Origin: GCA-002727615 sp964442655
GTDB taxonomy: Bacteria; Pseudomonadota; Alphaproteobacteria; TMED109
Direction: 5' to 3'
NCBI GenBank assembly: GCA_964442655.1
Contig: CAYTZM010000013.1
Span: 1 to 31,102, forward strand
DNA: 31,102 nt
Shown in pieces: positions 1 through 8,550 of this stretch. The notes beneath the pieces were generated by a model. It was not told the origin of the DNA and ran no database searches. It saw nothing but the letters and a program-made list of their open reading frames with translations. A program made the translations under genes and the position numbers. The stretch's first letter is position 1; every line of letters starts with the position of its first letter.

Positions 1-171
1 ATTGAAGGCTCCAGAAAAAATTCATTAGACCCATATGCAATCATAAGAACCATGTATTTACAAAGAAGAGAAAAACAAATCTCGAACGAAGGTTTATTTA
101 AAGAAGAAGCAGGAGAAACATCTATATATGATATTGAAATTGATGTTGAATTAGATGATAGTGACTTGTAG
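1..171 (+). CDS. mlaA: MlaA/VacJ-family lipoprotein, C-terminal fragment
   Basis: Only the last 56 codons are present; the gene begins before the window and stops at TAG 169-171. MlaA is the outer-membrane lipoprotein of the Mla pathway, which moves misplaced phospholipids from the outer leaflet of the outer membrane back towards the inner membrane. The fragment contains a block reading S-L-D-P-Y-A-I-I-R-T-M-Y-L-Q-R-R. This matches the C-terminal S-x-D-P-Y-x-x-x-R-x-x-Y-x-Q-R signature that I know from MlaA, followed by an acidic tail. The next gene, 23 nt downstream on the same strand, is MlaC-like, which strongly supports the call. The identification rests on this short tail and the context. 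Confidence 0.8.
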   Translation: MEGSRKNSLDPYAIIRTMYLQRREKQISNEGLFKEEAGETSIYDIEIDVELDDSDL

Positions 172-194
172 TAATTTTATAAGAAAGAACCAAA

Positions 195-794
195 ATGATA
201 AAATTTATAAAAAATATAATTCTTATTCTTAATATTTTAATTTTAAGTTTTACATCTGTCTATGCAGTAGATGAAAATGAAGCAAAATCTTTTATTGCTA
301 AAGTAGGTCAAGAAGCTATTAATATTTTAAAAATTCCTATAGAAGACATAGAGCAAAGAGAAGTTTTATTTAAAAAGATGTTCGACAATAGTTTTGATAA
401 AAAGCTTATACATAGTGCTGTTTTAGGAAAAGCAAGAAAAGGTGCTTCTAAAGAGGAACTTATTAGGTTTGGAAATGCTTTTGATGAACATATTGTAAAA
501 GTATATGCATCACAATTAGGTGTTTATTCAAACCAACTTTTTATTATTGACGATGCAAAAAATATAAGTAAGAAAGATACAATTGTTTCTTCTCATATTG
601 AACATGAAAGCGCACCCCCTTTAAGAATAGATTGGAGACTTAGAAATAGAGGTTTAGGAATAAAAATTATTGATATTGCTATTGAAGGAGTTAGTCTATT
701 AGCTACTAAAAGAGCCGACTTTGGAGCATCTATAAAAAATGGAGGTCTTCATGCACTCATTATCGATCTTGAAAATAAAAACGCGCAAAATTAA
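195..794 (+). CDS. mlaC: MlaC-like periplasmic phospholipid-binding protein
   Basis: This 199-residue protein belongs to the MlaC/Ttg2D family, the periplasmic shuttle that carries phospholipid between the MlaA complex in the outer membrane and the MlaFEDB transporter in the inner membrane. Residues 1-24 form a clear Sec signal peptide with a likely signal peptidase I site after V-Y-A. The mature part is a typical MlaC length. Its C-terminal half includes the pattern D-W-R-L-R followed by I-K-I-I-D-I-A-I-E-G-V-S, which corresponds to the family motif (W-x-[VL]-x-x-...-K-[IV]-x-D-[VI]-x-[VI]-[ED]-G-[VI]-S). It follows mlaA by 23 nt and is probably co-transcribed with it. It converges on ettA with only 5 nt between the stop codons. 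Confidence 0.85.
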   Translation: MIKFIKNIILILNILILSFTSVYAVDENEAKSFIAKVGQEAINILKIPIEDIEQREVLFKKMFDNSFDKKLIHSAVLGKARKGASKEELIRFGNAFDEHIVKVYASQLGVYSNQLFIIDDAKNISKKDTIVSSHIEHESAPPLRIDWRLRNRGLGIKIIDIAIEGVSLLATKRADFGASIKNGGLHALIIDLENKNAQN

Positions 795-799
795 AATAT

Positions 800-2482
800 T
801 TATCTTGATATAGGCTTATATTTTATCCTCTTAGGAACATTTGCATTTTCATCCATTCTATTTTTTCTATCTTCCTCATACCTTTCATAGTTGCCTTGAA
901 ACCATTCTACATGACTAGACCCTTCAAATGCTAAAATATGCGTCGCAACTCTATCTAAAAAATATCGATCATGACTGGTAATAAGAGCACAACCTATAAA
1001 AGAATTCAAAGCTTCTTCAAGAGCTCTTAATGTATCAACGTCTAAATCATTGGTTGGTTCGTCTAATAGCAAAACATTTGCCCCAGATTTTAACATTTTA
1101 GCTAAATGTACTCTGTTCCTTTCTCCTCCAGATAATTGTCCAATTATTTTCTGCTGATCTCCACCTTTAAAATTAAACCATGAAACATATGCCCTACTAG
1201 GGACAATTTGCCTTCCAAGACTAGTTTCTTCTAAACCCCCACTAATTTCTTCCCAAACTGTATTTTCATTTACTAAAGAATCTCTATTTTGATCAATATA
1301 TCCTAAATTAACACTCTCACCTATCTCAATTGTTCCATTATAAGAGCTTTCTTTACCAGATATCATATTAAATAAAGTTGTCTTACCTGCGCCATTTGGA
1401 CCAATAATACCTACTATTGCACCTCGTGGTATTCTTAAAGATAAATTTTCAATTAATAATTTATTACCAAAAGCCTTTTTAATATTTTTTAATTCTATTA
1501 CATTATTTCCTAATCTTTCTCCTACCGGAATTACTATTTGTTGAGGAGAAGGACCTCTTTCCAAATTATTTGCTTCAGAAACTAAAGCTTCATAAGCATT
1601 AATTCTAGCTTGAGATTTTGCTTGTCTAGCTTTAGAGTTTTGCCTAACCCAATCAAGCTCATTTTCTATAGTTTTTTGTAAAGATGCTTCTTCTCTAGCC
1701 TCTTGAATAATCCGTTTTTTCTTATGTTCTAACCAATTAGAATAATTCCCTTCAAAAGGAATTAAATTACCTCTATCAATTTCTAAAATCCAACCCGCAA
1801 CATTATCCAGAAAATATCTATCATGAGTAATTGCAACCACCGTTCCCGAAAAATCTGCTAAGGTTCTTTCTAACCATGCAACTGATTCTGCATCTAAGTG
1901 ATTTGTTGGTTCATCAAGCAACAATAAATCTGGTTTTGATAACAACAAACTACATAATGCTACCCTTCTTTTTTCTCCACCTGACAAATCTTCTATTTTA
2001 CTTTCGCCTAAAGGACAACGTAGAGCATCCATAGCTATTTCAATATGCCTATCAATTTCCCATCCATCTACTGCATCAATTTTTTCTTGCAATGATGCCT
2101 GTTCTGTTAAAAGGTTATTCATTTCCTCATCTGAAGAAACTTCAGCAAATTTTGCACTTAATTCTTCAAACTTTTTTAGATCATTCTTAACTTGAGAAAC
2201 TCCTAACATAACATTTTCAAATACATTTAAAGATTCATCTAGTATAGGCTCTTGAGCTAAATACCCTATTTTTATTCCTTCAGCAGCCCATGCTTCTCCA
2301 GTAAATTCTTTGTCTTCTGCAGCCATAATTTTTAATAATGTTGATTTACCTGCTCCGTTTGTTCCTAAAACTCCTATCTTTGCGCCAGGTAAAAAAGATA
2401 ACCACCCATCTTTTATAATCTGCTTTCCTCCTGGCCAAATCTTATTTAATTCTTTCATCACATATACATATTGAGGACTCAT
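800..2482 (-). CDS. ettA: Energy-dependent translational throttle protein EttA (ABC-F ATPase)
   Basis: This is a soluble ABC-F protein with two ATP-binding cassettes and no membrane segments. EttA binds the ribosomal E site and gates the first steps of elongation according to ATP/ADP level. Cassette 1 has Walker A G-T-N-G-A-G-K-S-T (about residues 40-48), the signature L-S-G-G-E and Walker B L-L-L-L-D-E-P-T-N-H. Cassette 2 has G-P-N-G-A-G-K-T-T, L-S-G-G-E-R and L-L-L-D-E-P-T-N-D. A charged linker lies between them, and the C-terminus R-I-K-Y-K-P-I-S-R resembles the EttA tail. I chose the ATG at 2482 (560 residues) because a GGAG at 2492-2495 sits 9 nt upstream and the N-terminus then aligns with E. 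coli EttA (555 aa). An in-frame ATG at 2497 would place that site inside the gene. Confidence 0.93.
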   Translation of the reverse strand: MSPQYVYVMKELNKIWPGGKQIIKDGWLSFLPGAKIGVLGTNGAGKSTLLKIMAAEDKEFTGEAWAAEGIKIGYLAQEPILDESLNVFENVMLGVSQVKNDLKKFEELSAKFAEVSSDEEMNNLLTEQASLQEKIDAVDGWEIDRHIEIAMDALRCPLGESKIEDLSGGEKRRVALCSLLLSKPDLLLLDEPTNHLDAESVAWLERTLADFSGTVVAITHDRYFLDNVAGWILEIDRGNLIPFEGNYSNWLEHKKKRIIQEAREEASLQKTIENELDWVRQNSKARQAKSQARINAYEALVSEANNLERGPSPQQIVIPVGERLGNNVIELKNIKKAFGNKLLIENLSLRIPRGAIVGIIGPNGAGKTTLFNMISGKESSYNGTIEIGESVNLGYIDQNRDSLVNENTVWEEISGGLEETSLGRQIVPSRAYVSWFNFKGGDQQKIIGQLSGGERNRVHLAKMLKSGANVLLLDEPTNDLDVDTLRALEEALNSFIGCALITSHDRYFLDRVATHILAFEGSSHVEWFQGNYERYEEDRKNRMDENANVPKRIKYKPISR

Positions 2483-2514
2483 ATAAATAAACTCCAAAAT
2501 TAAACAACAAAAAA

Positions 2515-2543
2515 TTTATATATTATTTTGTTAAATATATAAA
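2515..2543. repeat. AT-only inverted repeat in the ettA/SLC13 divergent intergenic region
   Basis: Arms TTTATATATT (2515-2524) and AATATATAAA (2534-2543) are perfectly complementary with a 9-nt loop. The repeat lies between the divergent starts of ettA (2482) and the SLC13 transporter (2602), so it could be an operator. In sequence this AT-rich, a 10-bp A/T-only repeat can also arise by chance, so the functional assignment is weak. Confidence 0.3.
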
Positions 2544-2601
2544 AAGTCTTATAAAAAACTATTATAACAAGCAAGTATTCTTTTAATATAAAGTATTTAA
2601 G

Positions 2602-4083
2602 ATGAACAAAGATAAAATTGATACTACTAAAGTAACGGGCCTATTTTTAGGCATAATACTTTTTTTAATAACATATATATTTCCAAGTCCTGAAGGTTTA
2701 AATATAAATGCTTGGCACACATTAGGGGTATCGCTTTTAATGGCTTCTTGGTGGTTAACAGAGGCAATACCTCTTCCTGCCACTGGCCTAATACCTATAA
2801 TATTTTTCCCTATACTCGGTATAAATACCATTAAAGATACAGTTCAAGGATATAGTCACCCTATAATTTTTTTATTCTTGGGTGGTTTTATCATTGGTCT
2901 ATCTATGCAACATACCGGCTTACATAAAAGAATTGCATATTTTATAATTAAACATTTTAAAGTAAGTCTAAGATTATTAATTTTAGGATTTATGTTAGCT
3001 ACTGCATTTCTCTCTATGTGGATTAGTAATTCTGCTACAGCCATAATGATGTTACCTATTGCTATTTCCATTATTACTGTTCTTAATGAAAATCAAATAG
3101 ACAAAAATTTTGCTAAAGCTTTAGTTTTAAGCATTGCTTTTTCTGCTACTATTGGAGGTGTGGCAACATTAATAGGCACACCACCAAACACCGTAATGGC
3201 AGCAATGTTATCAGATCTCTATAATTATGAAATAGACTTTTTAAATTGGTTAATAATAGGACTACCGACCGCATTAATTTTACTTCCAATAACATGGATA
3301 ATTCTTACTTTTATATGTTTTCCAATTAAAAATACTATGAGTAAAAATTCAACTATTATAGAAAAAAATATTTCTACATTAGATAAAATTTCTAAAGACG
3401 AAATTTTAGTGGGAATAGTATTTTTTATAACAGCATGTCTATGGATTACCAGACGTTGGTTATCAAAATTAGTAGAAGATATTTTTCCTTCTGGCTCCTT
3501 AAATGATTCTAGTATTGCTATAGGTGCTGCCCTTTTATTATTTATCTTACCTTCTTTTAAAAACAACCAAAACAGATTAATAAACTGGCAGGTAGCCCAA
3601 AATATTCCTTGGGGAGCTCTTATACTTATTGGTGGAGGATTATCACTAGCATCTGTAATAAATTCCTCTGGATTAGCTGCTTGGATTGGTATGCTAAGTG
3701 GCAATTTATCAAATATTTCAATATTTTTGATTATAGTGATATGTGTTGTTAGTATTATGTTATTAACCGAATTAACTTCAAATACAGCTACAGCAGCAAC
3801 ATTTATACCAATTTTTGGAGCTACCGCTATAGGACTTGGCCAAAACCCTCTATTACTAATTATTCCAGCTACTTTAGGTGCCAGTTGTGCATTTATGATG
3901 CCAGTTGCTACGCCTCCAAATACAATTGCTTATGCTTCTGGTTATATAAAAATTTCTGATATGATTAAAGCTGGATTCTTTTTAAATATAATTTCTCTTA
4001 TTGTTATAATTATAATAATCAATTTAATACTCGGGCCTATTTTTGATGTTGAAATTAATAAAATACCAATCTGGTTAAAATAA
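2602..4083 (+). CDS. SLC13/DASS-family anion:Na+ symporter
   Basis: This 493-residue polytopic inner-membrane protein is a member of the divalent anion:Na+ symporter family, which imports di- and tricarboxylates such as succinate, malate or citrate, or sulfate in some branches. Hydrophobic segments run through the whole length. Both halves contain the family's S-N-[TS] substrate and sodium motif. The first is in W-I-S-N-S-A-T-A-I-M-M-L-P (around residue 140) and the second in L-T-S-N-T-A-T-A-A-T-F-I-P (around residue 395). Each half also has a T-P-P-N-T block. The early A-W-W-L-T-E-A-I-P-L-like block (here S-W-W-L-T-E-A-I-P-L-P) is also typical. The gene stands alone, divergent from ettA. The substrate cannot be read from the sequence. 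Confidence 0.9.
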   Translation: MNKDKIDTTKVTGLFLGIILFLITYIFPSPEGLNINAWHTLGVSLLMASWWLTEAIPLPATGLIPIIFFPILGINTIKDTVQGYSHPIIFLFLGGFIIGLSMQHTGLHKRIAYFIIKHFKVSLRLLILGFMLATAFLSMWISNSATAIMMLPIAISIITVLNENQIDKNFAKALVLSIAFSATIGGVATLIGTPPNTVMAAMLSDLYNYEIDFLNWLIIGLPTALILLPITWIILTFICFPIKNTMSKNSTIIEKNISTLDKISKDEILVGIVFFITACLWITRRWLSKLVEDIFPSGSLNDSSIAIGAALLLFILPSFKNNQNRLINWQVAQNIPWGALILIGGGLSLASVINSSGLAAWIGMLSGNLSNISIFLIIVICVVSIMLLTELTSNTATAATFIPIFGATAIGLGQNPLLLIIPATLGASCAFMMPVATPPNTIAYASGYIKISDMIKAGFFLNIISLIVIIIIINLILGPIFDVEINKIPIWLK

Positions 4084-4204
4084 TTATATTTTGGTATAAT
4101 TATATTTTAATTTTTGTTACTTAGTATAAATTATTATAGAAATTTAAATTATAATACAACTTTAAAAAAATAAATATAAGACATATATAAAAAGAGATAA
4201 CAAT

Positions 4205-5338
4205 ATGAAGATTGCAGTTGTAAAAGAAATGGCTTCTTTAGAAAAACGTGTGGCAGCTACGCCAGAAACTGTTAGAAAATATATAGATCTAGGTTTTGAA
4301 GTTGGTGTAGAAGAAAATGCAGGTTTAAATTCAAATTATACTAATGATAATTATGAAGCAGCCGGGGCTAAAATATATAGTGATACAGAAAAATTAATTT
4401 CTTCCGCAAATATAATAATAAAAGTAAATAATATTCATAATGATGGAGAAGGAGCAGATAATATAAAATATTATAATAAAAATAATATAATTATCGGCTT
4501 TCTTAAACCTCTTCAAAATTCACAGAAAATAAAAAAGTTAGCAGAAAATAATATTGATGCCTTTTCCGTTGAACTTATTCCTAGAATAAGTAGAGCGCAA
4601 TCAATGGATGCTCTTTCTTCTCAATCAAATTTAGCTGGTTATAAAGCTGTTTTAAATTCTGTAAACGAATTTTCTAAAGCAATACCTATGATGATGACAG
4701 CTGCAGGCACTATAGCTCCTGCAAAAATTTTAATTTTAGGAGCCGGTGTAGCAGGATTACAAGCTATAGCTACTGCAAAAAGGTTAGGCGCTATAGTTTC
4801 TGCATTTGATGTAAGAACTGCTGTAAAAGAACAAGTAGAAAGTCTTGGAGCAAAGTTTGTTGAAGTGACTATAGACAAACAAAATGAATCAGAAAATGAA
4901 ACAAAAGGTGGTTATGCAAAAGAAATGTCAGAAGATTATAAGTTAAAACAAAAAGCACTTCTTGAAGATTATGTTAAGAAGCAAGATATAATTATTACTA
5001 CAGCTTTAATACCTGGAAAAAAAGCACCAGAGCTTATTTCTTCCTCAATGATAAAAGAAATGAAAACAGGATCTATAATTATGGATTTGGCTGCAGAAGC
5101 AGGCGGTAATTGTCATTTTACTAAAGCTAATGAAACAATAATTGAAAATGGGATTAAAATTTTGGGTCCAACAGATCTACCTAGTCAAATCCCACAAGAT
5201 GCAAGCAATCTTTACGCTAAAAATTTACTTAACTTTATTAAGTTAATGGTAAAAGACAAACAATTAAAAATTAATTGGGAAGATGAAATATTAAAAAAAT
5301 CCTGTGTAAGTTTTAAAGGAAAAGTAATTAACATATAG
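4205..5338 (+). CDS. pntAA: NAD(P) transhydrogenase subunit alpha part 1 (domain I, NAD(H)-binding)
   Basis: This 377-residue soluble subunit binds NAD(H) and passes hydride to NADP+ bound by PntB while protons cross the membrane, generating NADPH. Visible features are the N-terminal alanine-dehydrogenase-like part (M-K-I-A-V-V-K-E) and the conserved R-A-Q-S-M-D block containing Arg130 and Asp135, the loop that holds nicotinamide. The dinucleotide fold has G-A-G-V-A-G-L-Q (179-186), and there is a late P-S-Q-I-P-Q-D-A-S motif. The length matches the three-polypeptide type of Rhodospirillum rubrum, in which domain I is a separate protein. The ATG has a GAG-containing site about 8 nt upstream. 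pntAB follows after 8 nt, so the three genes form one operon. Confidence 0.95.
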   Translation: MKIAVVKEMASLEKRVAATPETVRKYIDLGFEVGVEENAGLNSNYTNDNYEAAGAKIYSDTEKLISSANIIIKVNNIHNDGEGADNIKYYNKNNIIIGFLKPLQNSQKIKKLAENNIDAFSVELIPRISRAQSMDALSSQSNLAGYKAVLNSVNEFSKAIPMMMTAAGTIAPAKILILGAGVAGLQAIATAKRLGAIVSAFDVRTAVKEQVESLGAKFVEVTIDKQNESENETKGGYAKEMSEDYKLKQKALLEDYVKKQDIIITTALIPGKKAPELISSSMIKEMKTGSIIMDLAAEAGGNCHFTKANETIIENGIKILGPTDLPSQIPQDASNLYAKNLLNFIKLMVKDKQLKINWEDEILKKSCVSFKGKVINI

Positions 5339-5346
5339 GAAAAAAA

Positions 5347-5652
5347 ATGATTGATCCATTCGTTATAGATTTAACAATATTTATTTTAGCTATATTTGTA
5401 GGCTATTTCGTAGTATGGGCAGTAACAGCAGCACTTCATACACCTTTAATGTCAGTAACAAATGCTATTTCAGGCATAATTATTGTTGGAGCCCTTATTG
5501 CCCTCGGTTCAGCCTTAGGAGAACAAAATAATCTTTCAAAATGGTTAGGGTTTATAGCAATAGTTATTGCATCAATTAATATATTTGGAGGTTTTGTGGT
5601 TACATGGAGAATGCTTGCCATGTTTAAAAAAAATAAGGGAAAAGATAAATGA
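5347..5652 (+). CDS. pntAB: NAD(P) transhydrogenase subunit alpha part 2 (membrane part)
   Basis: This 101-residue protein has about three hydrophobic helices and is the first part of the proton-translocating membrane domain II. Recognisable sequence includes V-W-A-V-T-A-A-L-H-T-P-L-M-S-V-T-N-A-I-S-G, the strongly conserved second helix of this subunit, and a C-terminal helix ending in F-V-V-T-W-R-M-L-A-M-F. It is somewhat shorter than many homologues because it lacks an N-terminal extension. Its TGA stop overlaps the pntB start codon (ATGA at 5649-5652), which suggests translational coupling and matched synthesis of the two membrane subunits. Confidence 0.95.
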   Translation: MIDPFVIDLTIFILAIFVGYFVVWAVTAALHTPLMSVTNAISGIIIVGALIALGSALGEQNNLSKWLGFIAIVIASINIFGGFVVTWRMLAMFKKNKGKDK

Positions 5653-7040
5653 TTTCTACTAACCTTTCTGCTCTCTTATACTTAACTTCTGCAATACTTT
5701 TTATTCTATCTCTTAAAGGATTATCCAATCCTATTAGTGCAAGAAGAGGAAATTATTTTGGTATCATAGGAATGATAATTGCTATAATAACTACAATATT
5801 ACAACCTAATACCTCTAACTATTTTTTGATACTATCTGCTATTATCTTAGGAGGAGTGATTGGTACTAGCATAGCAATAAAAATTGAAATGACTGCTATG
5901 CCTCAATTAGTTGCTGCTTTTCATAGTTTAGTAGGTATAGCGGCAGTTTTAGTAGCATATACTGCTCTATTATCCCCAGAATCATATGGAATTGGAACTA
6001 TAGGAGACATAAAATCAGCCAGTAAAATAGAAATGTCTTTAGGAGTTGCAATAGGTGCTATTACATTTACTGGTTCAATAATTGCATTTGGAAAATTACA
6101 AGGAATTATTACGGGAAATCCTGTAGTCTTTAAAGGACAGCATATAATAAATTTAATTATAGGAATTATTATACTTGCATTAATATTTTGTTTTACTAAA
6201 TATGAAAATTCAAATTTATTTCACTTAATCACAATATTATCTTTACTAATTGGCATTCTTTTAATTATTCCAATAGGTGGAGCAGATATGCCTGTTGTAG
6301 TTTCTATGTTGAATTCTTATTCAGGATGGGCAGCAGCAGGAATAGGATTTACACTTCAAAATACTGCTCTAATCATAGTTGGAGCTCTTGTAGGAAGTTC
6401 TGGTGCTATCCTTTCTTATATTATGTGTAAAGCTATGAACAGATCGTTCGTCAATGTAATTTTAGGAGGATTTGGAAGTACCGCTAAAGATAGTAAATCA
6501 GACAATGAAAATAAAAATGCTAAAGCAGGAAGCGCAGAAGATGCTGCATTTATAATGCAAAATGCTGGAAGTGTTATAATAGTTCCTGGTTATGGAATGG
6601 CTGTAGCTCAAGCACAACACATTGTTAAAGAAATGACTGATAAACTAAAAGATTCAGGAGTAGAAGTAAAATATGCTATTCATCCTGTGGCAGGTAGAAT
6701 GCCAGGACACATGAATGTGTTATTAGCGGAAGCTAATGTATCTTATGAGGAAGTTTTTGAGTTAGAAGATATAAATAGTGACTTTTCTTCTACAGACGTT
6801 GCTTTTGTAATTGGAGCAAATGATATTACAAACCCTGCAGCAAAGAAAGATCCTAGCAGTCCAATCGCTGGCATGCCTATTCTAGAGGTTGAAAAAGCTA
6901 AAACTGTATTATTTGTAAAAAGATCATTATCTCCAGGATATGCAGGAATAGACAATGAAGTATTTTATAATGAAAATACTATGATGTTATTTGATGATGC
7001 TAAAAAAATGTTAGAAAAAATAGTTAATGCTTTAGATTAA
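5649..7040 (+). CDS. pntB: NAD(P) transhydrogenase subunit beta
   Basis: This 463-residue subunit carries the rest of membrane domain II (about nine hydrophobic helices up to roughly residue 265) and the NADP(H)-binding domain III. Domain III shows the V-P-G-Y-G-M-A-V-A-Q-A-Q motif, A-G-R-M-P-G-H-M-N-V-L-L-A-E-A and the late block K-R-S-L-S-P-G-Y-A-G-I-D-N, all highly conserved NADP-binding parts of PntB. A polar linker rich in Lys, Asn and Glu joins the two domains. With PntAA and PntAB it forms the proton-driven transhydrogenase that supplies NADPH. The gene converges on iorB with 7 nt between the stop codons and no visible GC-rich terminator. Confidence 0.96.
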   Translation: MISTNLSALLYLTSAILFILSLKGLSNPISARRGNYFGIIGMIIAIITTILQPNTSNYFLILSAIILGGVIGTSIAIKIEMTAMPQLVAAFHSLVGIAAVLVAYTALLSPESYGIGTIGDIKSASKIEMSLGVAIGAITFTGSIIAFGKLQGIITGNPVVFKGQHIINLIIGIIILALIFCFTKYENSNLFHLITILSLLIGILLIIPIGGADMPVVVSMLNSYSGWAAAGIGFTLQNTALIIVGALVGSSGAILSYIMCKAMNRSFVNVILGGFGSTAKDSKSDNENKNAKAGSAEDAAFIMQNAGSVIIVPGYGMAVAQAQHIVKEMTDKLKDSGVEVKYAIHPVAGRMPGHMNVLLAEANVSYEEVFELEDINSDFSSTDVAFVIGANDITNPAAKKDPSSPIAGMPILEVEKAKTVLFVKRSLSPGYAGIDNEVFYNENTMMLFDDAKKMLEKIVNALD

Positions 7041-7047
7041 AAATATT

Positions 7048-8550
7048 TTAACGAGACGTACTTACCAATAGTTTTTCTAATTCTTTTATATCCAAATCAT
7101 TCAAAGATATTGAGACAGCCTTTTTTAAGACCTTAGCATCATTATCTTGAAGTTCTTCATAAGATTTATTTTTAATTAAAGCCTTACTTATTTTATCATA
7201 TTTTAATTTGCCTCTTTCCCAAGTTTCCCCATATCCTTTTAATATTTGAGGCATATCCGATAAACCCTCTGCAAATTCAATAGAAACATTTATAGATTTT
7301 CTCATTGCCTGCAACCATTCTTCAATATTTTTTTGCTCTTCTTGATATCGATAGGAAATTTTTCTCAAAAACCTCAATAAAGATAAAAATTTTAGAAGCA
7401 AAAACCCTGAAATCGATAAAGAATTAATCTTCATTCCTCCTTTAGAAAAAGGAATGAAATATAAAAATTTATTGCTTTTACTTAACCATTTTCCAATTCT
7501 GTTAGGCAACATTGCAACAATCTCATTTTTTCCTGGCTTAAAAATATCTTGAACGATAATTAATTGATCCTTTTGTAATTTTACTTCTTTATTAATTTTT
7601 TTAAACCTTTCGGGTTTTATTTTTAACTGCGCAACCCTTGGAATATCTTCATAAGTCATCCATAAGGCTAAACGCTTCGCAACATTTTCAATGATATTTG
7701 AAACTCTATCATCTTTTATATTAGCAAGAGATAATATTTTCTTTAATCTCTCTAAATATAAATCTGAATAACTATTATTTTGATAATCTAAACATCTATT
7801 CTGTCCTAATATTATAATTTCTTTCAAATTATTTGGCACACCTTCTAAAAAAATTTTAGTTATTTTATTTTTTGTTTCTTGTTGTTGTCCATTTAATTTA
7901 TTCCCACTATTTGAAGTGCTAATGTTAAAAGTTTTAGCTATTTGAAACGCATCATCAAATGCTAACAAACTATTTTTACCAAAAGCATCATTCTTAAACA
8001 TATTTTGAGAAACTTCTTTATCCCAAGGAAATATATTTGCACCATTCAACGCCCCAAACATACTCGCAGAAACTATAGAAGAATTATCTATAGCTATTTG
8101 ATTAAGATCTAAATGAATAAGCTTTTTAGACATTTTAAAGCAAGTATTCATAATTTTTTCAAAATCAAACCTACCATCAGTTATATGTATTTTTTCAGTA
8201 TTAGTATATGTTCTACTTGAGGAAGTAATTAGGGTAGTTCGGTCTGGATTAACATACCCTCTTTCAATTATACGAGCAGCTTCTAAGAATTCGCTTGCTA
8301 TAACTACATCTACTCTTCCAGGTTTAGGATATAAGGATAAAATTGGTTCTGAACCTTTATCATAGTTACGATCACAAATCTCTATATAATAGCTTGTGCT
8401 CCCAGTTCTTTGAGCTACTCCAGGAACTGAAGTTCCTTGAACGTACAAATTACAATTTCGTGCGCAATTTAATATCCAATTCATCAAAGTGCCTCCCCCT
8501 TCACCTCCTAAAGCTGTGATTAAAATTGAAGTAACTTTATAATTGCTCAA
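7048..8550 (-). CDS. iorB: Indolepyruvate oxidoreductase subunit beta (gamma domain plus long C-terminal extension)
   Basis: This roughly 500-residue partner of IorA oxidatively decarboxylates arylpyruvates (indolepyruvate, phenylpyruvate) to aryl-acetyl-CoA. The first 200 residues carry the 2-oxoacid:ferredoxin oxidoreductase gamma domain, starting with I-L-I-T-A-L-G-G-E-G-G-G and continuing with Q-G-T-S-V-P-G-V-A-Q-R-T-G. The remaining ~250 residues are a Lys-rich helical extension like the DUF6537 region found on fused alphaproteobacterial versions. I chose the TTG at 8550. It overlaps the iorA stop as TTGA, has a GGAG at 8558-8561 with a 7-nt spacer, and starts the protein just before the conserved strand. 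An earlier in-frame TTG at 8583 would give a 37-nt overlap and 11 extra residues, and I see no such ribosome site for it. Confidence 0.85.
   Translation of the reverse strand: MSNYKVTSILITALGGEGGGTLMNWILNCARNCNLYVQGTSVPGVAQRTGSTSYYIEICDRNYDKGSEPILSLYPKPGRVDVVIASEFLEAARIIERGYVNPDRTTLITSSSRTYTNTEKIHITDGRFDFEKIMNTCFKMSKKLIHLDLNQIAIDNSSIVSASMFGALNGANIFPWDKEVSQNMFKNDAFGKNSLLAFDDAFQIAKTFNISTSNSGNKLNGQQQETKNKITKIFLEGVPNNLKEIIILGQNRCLDYQNNSYSDLYLERLKKILSLANIKDDRVSNIIENVAKRLALWMTYEDIPRVAQLKIKPERFKKINKEVKLQKDQLIIVQDIFKPGKNEIVAMLPNRIGKWLSKSNKFLYFIPFSKGGMKINSLSISGFLLLKFLSLLRFLRKISYRYQEEQKNIEEWLQAMRKSINVSIEFAEGLSDMPQILKGYGETWERGKLKYDKISKALIKNKSYEELQDNDAKVLKKAVSISLNDLDIKELEKLLVSTSR

Noticed and set aside
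3225..3704. 159-codon open frame on the minus strand inside the SLC13 transporter gene
   Set aside because: It is antisense to a well-conserved membrane protein gene, has no family features, and follows from the lack of stop codons opposite AT-rich hydrophobic codons.
4077..4115. AT-rich imperfect stem or direct repeat after the SLC13 gene as a terminator
   Set aside because: The repeat TAATTATATTTT occurs twice, but no GC-containing stem with a following T-run is formed. It is indistinguishable from background AT richness.
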